Positions 52,208 through 59,815 of a DNA stretch of 64,000 nucleotides are shown piece after piece. A program made the position numbers and the translations under genes. The DNA comes from an uncultured Collinsella sp. (GTDB lineage: Bacteria > Actinomycetota > Coriobacteriia > Coriobacteriales > Coriobacteriaceae). The notes beneath the pieces were generated by a model that had not been told where the DNA came from, made no database searches, and saw only the letters and a list, made by a program, of their open reading frames with translations. Each line of letters begins with the position of its first letter. The first letter of the stretch is position 1. The DNA lies in the NCBI GenBank assembly GCA_900540895.1, contig UQHV01000013.1, forward strand, positions 9,073 to 73,072, in the 5' to 3' direction.

Positions 52208-53338
52208 CTAGGCGCGGTGCCAGTCGGTCAGACAGGCATCAAGGGAGGCGATGAGTGCATCCTTGTCCATGTGACGGCCGATGATGCACAGGCTCGTCAT
52301 GCGGTCGCCCGTCTCGTCGTCCCAAATCTGCATGATCTCGGGGTTCTCGTCGATGATCTTCTGCTTCTCGCCTTCGGGTGCAGAATCAACAAACAGACCG
52401 TTCTCCATCAGGCGCATCTGGTGGCCGGCCTGCTCAAACATGTAGCACATGTCCGGATCGCCGGTCTGCCACAGCGGACCCTTGACGCGTATGACTTCGT
52501 CGGGCCACTCCTGCTCAACAAAATCGGTGAACTTCTGCAGGTCAAACGGCTTGCGGCGCGAGTAAACAAAGGTCTCGATGTCGTACTCGAGCACCTCGGG
52601 GTCGTCGTGCTCCTCGGGATGCTCCATGGCCTCGATCCAGGCGGCGGAGTTGTAGGCGCGCATAAAGTCGAAGCGGTCGGTATCGAGCAGCTCCTCCATG
52701 GGGACCTCACCGTTCTGAGCCTCGACAATCACGGCGTCTTTCTGCAGGCTGCGCACGATGGCCTTGAGCTCGGCGATCTGCTCAGGCGTCACGGTATCGG
52801 TCTTGTTGAGGATCAGCGTGGAGCAGAACTCGATCTGCTGGATGAGCAGGCTCTCGATGTCGTCCTCGTCGATATCCTCAGCCAGCAGGTCGCGGCCGCC
52901 GTTGAACTCGTCGTACATGCGGGCGCAGTCGACCACGGCCACGATGTTGTCGAGCGCGAGCTTGGGCTCGCCGCCCACCTTGGCCTCGTCGCAGAAGCTC
53001 GAGATGGTGTAGGCGATGGGGATAGGTTCGCAAATGCCCGAAGCCTCGATGATGATGTAGTCGAAGTTGCCCGAATCGGCGATGCCCTGCAGCTGGTTAG
53101 CAAGGTCGTCCGAAAGCGTGCAGCAGATGCAGCCGTTGGTGAGCGGGATGAGGTCGTCGGTCTCGGAAAGGCCGCCGTCGGCGATAAGGCTGGCGTCGAC
53201 GTTGATCTCGCCGATATCGTTGACGATCACGGCGGCGCGGATGCCGCCGTCGTTAGCGAGGATGTGGTTGAGCAGCGTGGTCTTGCCGGCACCGAGGTAT
53301 CCGGTAAGCATGATGATCTTCACGGGTTTGTTGGGCAT
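52208..53338 (-). CDS. CobW/COG0523-family GTPase metallochaperone
   Basis: 376 residues. GYLGAGKTTLLNHIL is the P-loop, GCICCTL the metal-binding CxCC signature, NKTD the G4 motif, and an acidic, His-containing region (MEHPEEHDD) precedes the C-terminal CobW_C domain. These proteins deliver zinc, cobalt or other metals to client proteins. AGGAGG lies 4 nt before ATG 53338. The client is unknown here. Terminator 52134-52168 ends the transcript. Confidence 0.92.
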   Translation of the reverse strand: MPNKPVKIIMLTGYLGAGKTTLLNHILANDGGIRAAVIVNDIGEINVDASLIADGGLSETDDLIPLTNGCICCTLSDDLANQLQGIADSGNFDYIIIEASGICEPIPIAYTISSFCDEAKVGGEPKLALDNIVAVVDCARMYDEFNGGRDLLAEDIDEDDIESLLIQQIEFCSTLILNKTDTVTPEQIAELKAIVRSLQKDAVIVEAQNGEVPMEELLDTDRFDFMRAYNSAAWIEAMEHPEEHDDPEVLEYDIETFVYSRRKPFDLQKFTDFVEQEWPDEVIRVKGPLWQTGDPDMCYMFEQAGHQMRLMENGLFVDSAPEGEKQKIIDENPEIMQIWDDETGDRMTSLCIIGRHMDKDALIASLDACLTDWHRA

Positions 53339-53424
53339 GTGCCCTCCTTTGTTAGACATGGCTTACAGCTGAATCTTATGCCAAACGCCTGCTCTTATAC
53401 CCACGCGCCGGCAAATAACACAAG

Positions 53425-53766
53425 CTACTCCCAGGCTCCCCACACATCGGGGCAGTAACCGACGGTGGCCTTTTTGCCGTTGCGCACGATGGGCTCGGCT
53501 AGAACCTGCTGGTTCTCAAGCAGCTTGTCGAAGCGCTGGCTGGGGGTAAGGTGCTGAATGAGCGCGAGCGTCTCCTCGTCCTTGGCTTTGGGGTTGAGCA
53601 GCTTGTCGATACCGCCGACCGCTTGCATCACGCTCGTAAGCTCACCCTTGCTCATCTCCTTTTCCTTAAGGTCAATAAACTGCACCTTAATGCGGCGCTC
53701 CTTAAAATAGCGCTGGGCCTTCTTGGTGTCGAAGGACTTCTTAGTCCCGAAGATTTGAATATTCAT
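53425..53766 (-). CDS. ArsC/Spx-family protein lacking the catalytic cysteine
   Basis: 113 residues with the ArsC thioredoxin fold: IFGTKKSFDTKKAQRYFKER at the N-terminus and VLAEPIVRNGKKATVGY at the C-terminus. Where ArsC/Spx relatives have a Cys (as in xxNCDT) this protein has Ser (KKSFDT), and no CXXC exists, so arsenate or disulfide reduction is unlikely. It could be a binding or regulatory derivative. The following flavodoxin gene lies 12 bp upstream on the same strand, so they are probably co-transcribed. Confidence 0.82.
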   Translation of the reverse strand: MNIQIFGTKKSFDTKKAQRYFKERRIKVQFIDLKEKEMSKGELTSVMQAVGGIDKLLNPKAKDEETLALIQHLTPSQRFDKLLENQQVLAEPIVRNGKKATVGYCPDVWGAWE

Positions 53767-53778
53767 GGTCCCGCCGCT

Positions 53779-54402
53779 CTATCGAATGAAGTTGGTCGTT
53801 GCTCGATCTGCCTCGGGTGCGTTGATGCCGGCGGCCTGTCCTGCCTCGATGCAGCGCAGGAGCCAGGCCATGTTTTTGCCGATGTTTCGCATGGTGGCAA
53901 GGCCCTCGGCATCCCCATCGGCGTCGCCGGGCACGCGGCCAAACACGTTATTCCAGTAGGTGGAAGCAACCACGGGCATTTGCTTAATGGTGAAGTACTT
54001 GTTGAGCACATCGAACGTGGTCGACGTGCCGCCGCGGCGGGCGACGGCGACAGCGGCGCCGGGTTTGTGCTCAAAGGCATGTCCGCCTGCATAGAATGCG
54101 CGATCGAGTGCCGAGAGAATGCGGCCGCTGGGGTGCGCGTAGTAGACAGGCGAGCCAAAGACAAAGCCATCTGCCTGCTCGGCTGCAGCGATGAGCTCGT
54201 TGACCACGTCGTCGTCAAAGGTGCAGCGGCAATCGAGCTTGCCACACTGGCCGCAACCGATGCAATCGCGAATGGGCTTGGCGCCCAGCTGAAACACCTC
54301 GGTATCGATACCCTCGGCATGCAATTGCTCGGCGACTTCGGCAAGCGCGCGAGCGGTGTTGCCGTTTGCCTTGGGGCTACCGTTGACTAAAAGAACCTTC
54401 AT
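53779..54402 (-). CDS. Flavodoxin-fold NAD(P)H-dependent FMN reductase
   Basis: 207 residues of the NADPH-dependent FMN reductase/flavodoxin-2 family. LLVNGSPKANGNTARAL is the FMN phosphate loop, and IGCGQCGKLDCRC a Cys-rich loop seen in iron-sulfur-flavoprotein-like relatives. FGSPVYYAHPSGRILSALDRAF is the typical core. ATG 54402 is preferred; a GTG directly before it is possible. A GGGAG site lies upstream. It starts the transcript that continues with the ArsC-like gene. Substrate unknown. Confidence 0.9.
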   Translation of the reverse strand: MKVLLVNGSPKANGNTARALAEVAEQLHAEGIDTEVFQLGAKPIRDCIGCGQCGKLDCRCTFDDDVVNELIAAAEQADGFVFGSPVYYAHPSGRILSALDRAFYAGGHAFEHKPGAAVAVARRGGTSTTFDVLNKYFTIKQMPVVASTYWNNVFGRVPGDADGDAEGLATMRNIGKNMAWLLRCIEAGQAAGINAPEADRATTNFIR

Positions 54403-54660
54403 CACAAACTCCCTCTGCTATCGGTGAATTCTGCTGAGAATTATCTCACGTTGTGTGCGATGACGTTGGCATGGTGCGGGCGATGTTTATCCCGTAACGT
54501 TCTTAAGGGCGTTCATGCCTAAGGCCATCTAGGGGCATTGCGGTACGGCATGGGGAATGCATTGGGAAACGTTTGATAAATGCTTATAAACACGTTTTTG
54601 ACGGCATACGTTGACAGATATACTTGTTGAGTTCAAAAGCATGGGAACGGAGATGGTTGC

Positions 54661-55530
54661 ATGACACAGCCGGAGACATCACACACGGTGGGGCTCGCGC
54701 TCGAGGGAGGCGGCTACCGCGGTATGTATACGGCGGGCGTGCTCGACGTTTGGATGGAGCACGGTTTGACCTGCGACCATATGGTGGGCGTCTCGGCGGG
54801 CGCGGCGTTTGGCTACAATTTTAAATCGCGCCAGATCGGCCGTGCCATTCGCTATAACAAGGCCTATTGTGCCGACAAGCGCTATGCGGGTGTAGCAAGC
54901 TGGCTGCGGACCGGCGATATGTTCAATGCTGATTTTGCCTATCACGAGGTGCCCATCGAGCGCGATCCCATTGACTTGGAGGCGTATCGCGCCTGTCCCA
55001 TGCGGTTTACGTGCGTGTGCACCGATATCGAGACGGGCAAGGCCGTCTACCATGACCTGCCTTATGGCGACGAGCGGGATATCGAGTGGATCCGGGCATC
55101 GTCGGCGATTCCTGTGGCGACGCGTCCCGTTGCTATTGACGGGCATAAGTATCTGGATGGTGGCGTGGCTGATTCTATTCCCAGTGCATGGCTGTTTGCG
55201 CAGGGGTATGACCGCAATATCGTGGTACTCACGCAGCCGGCGGGCTTTGTGAAGCAGCCCAACAGCGTGATGCCCATGCTGCGTCGCGTGTTCCGTCACT
55301 ATCCGGAGTTTGTCGCAGCGCTTGAGCATCGGCATGAGGTTTACAATGCCACGCTCGATGACCTGGCACGTCGCGAGGCTGCTGGCGAAATCTTTGTGGT
55401 TCGGCCGAGCGAATCGGTGAAGGTGCCGTCGCTGTGCCGCGAGCCCGATGAGCTCGAGCGCATCTATCAGATCGGCCGCCACGATGCGGAGGCGACCTTG
55501 CCCGCGCTGGAGGTCTACCTAGCGGGGTAG
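54661..55530 (+). CDS. Patatin-like phospholipase/acyl hydrolase
   Basis: 289 residues. LALEGGGYRGMYTAGVLDV is the oxyanion-hole glycine motif, GVSAGAAFG holds the catalytic Ser (GxSxG), and the Asp is in DGGVADS. This is a cytosolic Ser-Asp dyad lipase of the RssA/YjjU-like bacterial class. GGAG lies 7 nt before ATG 54661. The 258 bp upstream hold a possible -10 TATACT (about 54617) but no gene. The substrate is unknown. Confidence 0.92.
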   Translation: MTQPETSHTVGLALEGGGYRGMYTAGVLDVWMEHGLTCDHMVGVSAGAAFGYNFKSRQIGRAIRYNKAYCADKRYAGVASWLRTGDMFNADFAYHEVPIERDPIDLEAYRACPMRFTCVCTDIETGKAVYHDLPYGDERDIEWIRASSAIPVATRPVAIDGHKYLDGGVADSIPSAWLFAQGYDRNIVVLTQPAGFVKQPNSVMPMLRRVFRHYPEFVAALEHRHEVYNATLDDLARREAAGEIFVVRPSESVKVPSLCREPDELERIYQIGRHDAEATLPALEVYLAG

Positions 55531-55552
55531 GGCAAACTGCCGCGGACTCGGC

Positions 55553-55598
55553 GGAAAGCGCATCCCGGAATGGAGGTCCAAACTGGGATGCGCTTTCC
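55553..55598. repeat. Perfect 14-bp hairpin between convergent patatin and thiE genes
   Basis: GGAAAGCGCATCCC (55553-55566) and GGGATGCGCTTTCC (55585-55598) pair perfectly around an 18-nt loop. There is no strong T-run on either side, so it may be a terminator of both genes or another member of the palindrome set. Confidence 0.65.
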
Positions 55599-55636
55599 AT
55601 TGCTAAAGATGTGAGGCTGCGGATCAGCTGCTCGGC

Positions 55637-56338
55637 CTATGCCTCTGCCTGCTGCCAGGTATCGACGAGCTCCTTGGCGGCGGTGTAGGGGTCGTCGGCA
55701 CCGCAGACGGCGCTCACCACAAAGAAGCCATCGACGCCGGTGGCCTTGAGCTGTGGCAGGTCGGCCGTCTTGACGCCGCCGCCCACCACGATGGGCACGG
55801 GGCTTGCCGCGTGGAGTGCGGCCAAGTCCTCAAAGCTCTTGGTGATGATAGAGCCGTCGGCCGCGCGTCCGCAGTCGCGCTTGGTCTCGGTCTCGTGGAG
55901 CGGGCCGATGCCCAGGTAGTCGACCAGGCTCATGTCGGCGGTCTTGACGTACTCGAGCATCTCCTCGCAACGGGCCGAAAGGCCCACAATGGCATCGGGG
56001 CCCAAAAGTTTGCGGCAGACCTCGACGGGAATATCGCTCTGGCCAACGTGCACGCCGTCGACAGCGATGCCCTGCTCGCGCGCGGCGAGTACGCAGTCCA
56101 GGCGGTCGTCGATCAGCAGGGCGACCTGACCGGTCTTGCCGGCCTGTGCGATTGCCTGCGCGGCGTCGCCCGTCAGCGCGATGATCTCGCGGGCACTTGC
56201 CACCTTGGAGCGCACCTGGATGCAGGTAAAGCCTGCGTCGAGCGCCTGGGCCACCACATCGCCCACGGGACGCCCGAGCGTGTTTTCGGGGCCGAGTACC
56301 AGATAGGCCGAGATATCAAGGTTGTCGCGGATGCTCAT
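55637..56338 (-). CDS. thiE: Thiamine-phosphate synthase
   Basis: 233 residues, TIM-barrel. The motifs IQVRSK, LLIDDRLD, GVHVGQSDIP, YLGIGPLHETETK and VVGGGVK are those of ThiE, which joins HMP-PP to thiazole phosphate. Its start overlaps the previous gene's stop by 4 bp (ATGA). It is the last gene of the riboswitch-controlled thiamine operon. Confidence 0.95.
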   Translation of the reverse strand: MSIRDNLDISAYLVLGPENTLGRPVGDVVAQALDAGFTCIQVRSKVASAREIIALTGDAAQAIAQAGKTGQVALLIDDRLDCVLAAREQGIAVDGVHVGQSDIPVEVCRKLLGPDAIVGLSARCEEMLEYVKTADMSLVDYLGIGPLHETETKRDCGRAADGSIITKSFEDLAALHAASPVPIVVGGGVKTADLPQLKATGVDGFFVVSAVCGADDPYTAAKELVDTWQQAEA

Positions 56339-56676
56339 CGTGCTTCCTCCTGCTTTTTGATCTGTGCTTCCATGCGCTCGAGCTTGCCGGTCATGGTGTC
56401 GGTAAATCCGGGTCGAATATCGGCTTTGAGCACGACTTCGGTGCGGATGCCCTTGCTCGCCAACACAAAGGTTGCGTCGCGCACGACCTGCATGACCTCG
56501 TCCCAGTCACCCTCGATCTCGGTGAACATCGAGGTGGTGCGGTTGGGAAGGCCGCTCTCGCGAATGACGCGCACGACCTCGGCGACCTCGGCGGACAGTT
56601 CATCGCCGGTGCCGCACGGGGCGATGGCCACGGCGACGAGTGTGTTCATGCCGGCATTGGTTGCGGGCTCGGACAT
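56335..56676 (-). CDS. MTH1187/YkoF-type thiamine-binding protein
   Basis: 113 residues with a ferredoxin-like fold (NTLVAVAIAPCGTGDELSAEVAEVV, then GDWDEVMQVVRDA). This matches the MTH1187 family of thiamine- or HMP-binding proteins. GAGGAGG lies 8 nt before ATG 56676. It sits between thiM and thiE, which supports a salvage or carrier role. It binds but does not catalyse, as far as the family is known. Confidence 0.9.
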   Translation of the reverse strand: MSEPATNAGMNTLVAVAIAPCGTGDELSAEVAEVVRVIRESGLPNRTTSMFTEIEGDWDEVMQVVRDATFVLASKGIRTEVVLKADIRPGFTDTMTGKLERMEAQIKKQEEAR

Positions 56677-56679
56677 GGC

Positions 56680-57519
56680 TTATGCCTCCTCGAGCTCGAG
56701 TTGGTTATCGGCGATGTCCTGGGCGGTCGCGCGGTAGAGCTCGTCGATAAAGGCGACCTTAAAGCTTGCCGGGGCATCGGCGACGGCGGCGGCACGCGTG
56801 CCGGCAACGTTGTAGACGGCGGTGCCGCAGACGGCTGCCGTAAACGGGTCGGCGGCGCAGGCGTACACGGCCAGCACGCCGCCCTGCGAGCAGCCGCAGC
56901 CGGTGATCTTGGACATGAGCGGGCTGCCGCCGTGGGACTTGGCCACGGTCGTGCCGTCGGTAATCAGGTCGACTTCGCCCGAGACGACCACGGCGCCGCC
57001 GGTGTAGTGGGCGAGCGCCACGGCGGCATCGCGGGCGGCGTCGACCGTGTCGGTGGTATCGACGCCGCGTACGCGGCTCAGATCGGCCGCCTCGCCCTCA
57101 AGACCCCACAGGCCGGCGAGCGCAATGATCTCGGAGGCATTGCCGCGCACGATGGCGGGCTTGTACTGCTTGAGCTCGTTTACCAGCTGGGTGCGCAGGC
57201 TACCGATGCCCAGGCCCACCGGATCGAGCACCCAGGGCTTGCCGGCGTCGTGTGCCGCCTTGGCCGCTCGGGGAATCGTCTGCTCGTAGATGGGGAAGAG
57301 CGTGCCCATGTTGAGATAGATGGCGCCGCCGCCGGCAACGAGTGCCTCGCCTTCGTCGGGCAGATAGACCATGGCGGCCGATCCGCCCACGGCGAGCTGT
57401 GCGTTGGCGACAAAGTCGATCGTCACCGTGTTGGTGATGGAGCCGGCCATCGGATTGGTGGCGCGAATCTCCTCCACGGCCTTGACCATATGCTGCTTAA
57501 GCTGTTCCGAATCAATCAC
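56680..57519 (-). CDS. thiM: Hydroxyethylthiazole kinase
   Basis: 279 residues of the ThiM ribokinase-like family. NTVTIDFVANAQLAVGG, then VLDPVGLGIGSLRT, RGNASEII and the ATP-binding TGCGCSQGG near the end are the diagnostic motifs. It phosphorylates thiazole salvaged from the gut lumen. GTG 57519 is chosen since AAGGAGG lies 8 nt upstream; the open frame to 57633 runs through the riboswitch. First gene of the operon under the TPP element. ThiC, ThiG and ThiD are not in the window. Confidence 0.95.
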   Translation of the reverse strand: MIDSEQLKQHMVKAVEEIRATNPMAGSITNTVTIDFVANAQLAVGGSAAMVYLPDEGEALVAGGGAIYLNMGTLFPIYEQTIPRAAKAAHDAGKPWVLDPVGLGIGSLRTQLVNELKQYKPAIVRGNASEIIALAGLWGLEGEAADLSRVRGVDTTDTVDAARDAAVALAHYTGGAVVVSGEVDLITDGTTVAKSHGGSPLMSKITGCGCSQGGVLAVYACAADPFTAAVCGTAVYNVAGTRAAAVADAPASFKVAFIDELYRATAQDIADNQLELEEA

Positions 57520-57541
57520 TGCACATGCCTCCTTGGCATAG

Positions 57542-57572
57542 AAAAGGGGCGCTGTGCATAGACAGCGCCCCT
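57542..57572 (-). terminator. Attenuator terminator of the TPP riboswitch
   Basis: GGGGCGCTGT (57546-57555) pairs with ACAGCGCCCC (57562-57571); on the minus strand TTTT follows. It lies between the aptamer and thiM, so TPP binding should end transcription. Confidence 0.9.
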
Positions 57573-57587
57573 GTAAAGGCGGCATGC

Positions 57588-57673
57588 TCCCTACGCCAGC
57601 ATTAACTGACAGGTTCAAAGGATTGGGCCCCATGCCCTCTCAGCCTTGTGGTTTGCACCGCCGGCACTCCCGC
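57588..57673 (-). promoter_or_regulatory. TPP riboswitch (THI element) controlling the thiM-thiE operon
   Basis: The minus strand reads CTGAGAGGG, then CCTTTGAACCTGTCAG, then TTAATGCTGGCGTAGGGA: the conserved THI-box segments in order, with the CTGAGA and TTTGAACCTG cores exact. The terminator at 57542-57572 provides the expression platform. Confidence 0.95.
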
Positions 57674-57702
57674 ATCGAATCTGTTGTTCCCTATACTAGC
57701 GC

Positions 57703-57804
57703 ACCTGCCAAAAAGGGACAGGTTTATTTTGGCAGGTAACAACTGGGACTTTGCGTTTTCCCAGATGAAACCTGCCGAAATAAACCTGTCCCTTTTTGGC
57801 AGGT
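57703..57804. repeat. Nested three-hairpin element, CCTGCCAAAAAGGGACAGG family (copy 2)
   Basis: Two 35-nt arms (57703-57737 and 57770-57804) are inverted with 34 of 35 positions matching, and each arm is itself a smaller palindrome (ACCTGCC..GGCAGGT). The loop between them contains CTGGGA/TCCCAG, a third hairpin. It lies between the divergent thiamine operon and the HAD gene, so both promoters run into it. Confidence 0.85.
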
Positions 57805-57807
57805 CGG

Positions 57808-57813
57808 TACAAT
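57808..57813 (+). promoter_or_regulatory. TACAAT -10 box of the HAD gene
   Basis: TACAAT lies 31 bp before ATG 57845, at the edge of the nested palindrome; no good -35 box is visible. Confidence 0.5.
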
Positions 57814-57844
57814 AGATGGGATTAAGAATGACCGAGGGGGCCTT

Positions 57845-58753
57845 ATGATTAAACTTGTGCTGACCGATATGGACGATACGCTGATTCCGGCTGGGCATGA
57901 CGGCGCCAGCGACTACGCCATCGAGGGCATTCATGCCATGCAGGCGGCGGGTCTGCACTTTGGACCGGTTTCGGGCCGCCAGCCGTCCGCGATGGGCTGG
58001 ATGTTCCGCAATTGCGCCGAGTGCTTCTCGACCGGCGCGTTCTGCAACGGCCAGGTCATGTTTGTCGACGGTCAGGCGGTCGCTTCGCGCGCGACCGACA
58101 ATGCCGCCCTTATGCGCTTGGCTGACTATTTGGAACAGGAGACCGATGATACGTACCTGAAGGTCTACAGCCTGGGTGATGACTTTTGGGGTAACGATGC
58201 CTATTGCGTGACGAGCGACCCCGAGCGCGTGCGCCGCGCCATGGAGTCGGGCGGTAATACGTGGCTCAAAGGCGAAGAGGCCCCGTGCCGTCCTGTTGTC
58301 GATGATGCCCCGGTGTTTAAGGCGAATATTTGGAGTGCCCGCTCGCGAGAAGAGCTCGTGGAGCTACGCGAGCGCGTTGCCGCCGAGGTGCCGGAGCTCT
58401 CGCTTGTGTTTCCAAACAATCGTGTGCGCCTGTTCGATATTCTCCCGGCCGGTTGGGACAAGGGCTGCGCCGCCCTGGAGCTGGCGCGTGCCCTGGGTCT
58501 GACGCCCGACGAGGTGGCCGTGTTCGGTGATTCCGATAACGATCTGCCCATGATCGATGCCGTTCCCAACTCCGTTGCAGTCGCCAATGCCAACGAGGCT
58601 GTTACGGCTGCCGCGCGCTGGCATATCGGCGCTGCGGCAGACGATGCGGTTGCCGGGGCTCTGCATCAGATTGCCGACTGCGCCGCGACGGGGGAGATGC
58701 CGCCGTTTATGCGTCAGATGGATGCGACGGGTTTCGACGTCACGAACGTCTAG
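57845..58753 (+). CDS. Cof-type HAD-superfamily phosphatase
   Basis: 302 residues. LVLTDMDDTLI is motif I (DxD nucleophile), the type IIB cap lies in the middle, and FGDSDNDLPMI is motif IV. Such enzymes dephosphorylate sugar phosphates, nucleotides or cofactor precursors such as PLP. GAGGGGG precedes ATG 57845. It is followed 10 bp later by a LysR gene on the same strand, so they form one transcript. Substrate not predictable. Confidence 0.92.
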   Translation: MIKLVLTDMDDTLIPAGHDGASDYAIEGIHAMQAAGLHFGPVSGRQPSAMGWMFRNCAECFSTGAFCNGQVMFVDGQAVASRATDNAALMRLADYLEQETDDTYLKVYSLGDDFWGNDAYCVTSDPERVRRAMESGGNTWLKGEEAPCRPVVDDAPVFKANIWSARSREELVELRERVAAEVPELSLVFPNNRVRLFDILPAGWDKGCAALELARALGLTPDEVAVFGDSDNDLPMIDAVPNSVAVANANEAVTAAARWHIGAAADDAVAGALHQIADCAATGEMPPFMRQMDATGFDVTNV

Positions 58754-58763
58754 GGAGAAAGCT

Positions 58764-59660
58764 ATGAAGCTTCAGCAGCTCAGGTATGTCGTCAAAGTTG
58801 CCGAATGCGGCAGCATCACCGAGGCCTCGCGCCGGCTCTTTGTGTCGCAGCCTTCGATTACCGCATCGATTCGCGATCTCGAAAACGAGATGGGCGTGCG
58901 CATCTTTGAGCGCACCAACAAGGGCGTCATTGTGTCCGAGGAAGGCGAGACCTTCTTGGGCTACGCGCGACAGGTGCTTGACCAGGCCGATCTGCTCGAA
59001 GGTAAGTACAAGGGAGAGTCCGAGCAGGTGCCGCACTTTAGTGTGAGCTGCCAGCATTATTCCTTTGCCGTCAACGCGTTTGTCGATGTGATCCGTGAGT
59101 TCGATGCCGCGCGCTACGACTTTACCCTGCGCGAGGAGCAGACTCACGAGATTATCGAGGACGTCGCGCATATGAAAAGCGAACTCGGCATCTTGTACTT
59201 GTCCGAGCACAATCGCGAGGTCATCGAGCGCATGCTGGCGGCCAACGAGCTCGTGTTCGAAGGGCTCTTCTGCGCCACGCCGCACGTTTTTGTGTGCGCC
59301 GACCATCCGCTGGCGGGCCGCTCCAGCGTGACGCTCGAGGACTTGGAAGACTACCCGTTTTTGTCCTATGAGCAGGGCAGCTATAACTCGTTCTACTATT
59401 CTGAGGAGCTGACCTCGACCTTTGAGCGCCGCAAGAATATCCGCGTGCGTGACCGTGCGACGTTGTTCAACCTGGTCATGGGCCTCAACGGCTACACGGT
59501 ATGCTCAGGCGTGATCAGTCACGAGCTCAACGGGCCCGGCATCATCTCGATTCCGCTCGATGTAGACGAGTACATGGAGATCGGCATCATCACGCGTAAG
59601 AACACGACGCTTACGCGCTACGGCCAAGCCTATATCGACGTGATTCGTCAGCACATATAG
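58764..59660 (+). CDS. LysR-family regulator, probable methionine/sulfur control
   Basis: 298 residues. The winged HTH is MKLQQLRYVVKVAECGSITE then LFVSQPSITASIRDLENE; the effector domain follows. AGGGAGAAAG lies before ATG 58764; the upstream open frame to 58557 overlaps the HAD gene and is not used. It is directly upstream of the MetE-like gene, and a TGATATAG-N7-CTATATCA palindrome lies in that promoter, so it probably activates it (inference). Confidence 0.92.
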   Translation: MKLQQLRYVVKVAECGSITEASRRLFVSQPSITASIRDLENEMGVRIFERTNKGVIVSEEGETFLGYARQVLDQADLLEGKYKGESEQVPHFSVSCQHYSFAVNAFVDVIREFDAARYDFTLREEQTHEIIEDVAHMKSELGILYLSEHNREVIERMLAANELVFEGLFCATPHVFVCADHPLAGRSSVTLEDLEDYPFLSYEQGSYNSFYYSEELTSTFERRKNIRVRDRATLFNLVMGLNGYTVCSGVISHELNGPGIISIPLDVDEYMEIGIITRKNTTLTRYGQAYIDVIRQHI

Positions 59661-59706
59661 ACTGCTGCATTCTGCACGGGCCAAATCTCTTTATGGCAGT
59701 CCAAAC

Positions 59707-59729
59707 TGATATAGGAAGCATCTATATCA
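59707..59729 (+). promoter_or_regulatory. LysR-box palindrome before the MetE-like gene
   Basis: TGATATAG (59707-59714) and CTATATCA (59722-59729) are exact inverted repeats 7 bp apart. A second perfect palindrome, ATGAGCGCTCAT, lies at 59763-59774. Both are within 110 bp of the start at 59816. Confidence 0.6.
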
Positions 59730-59815
59730 AACTGTTATAAACGTATATTTTGCGATGGCCATATGAGCGCTCATACTCTGTTCCAGTGAAGCAACCAATG
59801 CAAAGGGAGATATCT

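Noticed and set aside
53551..54390. 279-codon plus-strand frame over the ArsC-like and flavodoxin genes
   Set aside because: It is the antisense of two well-supported genes and resembles nothing.
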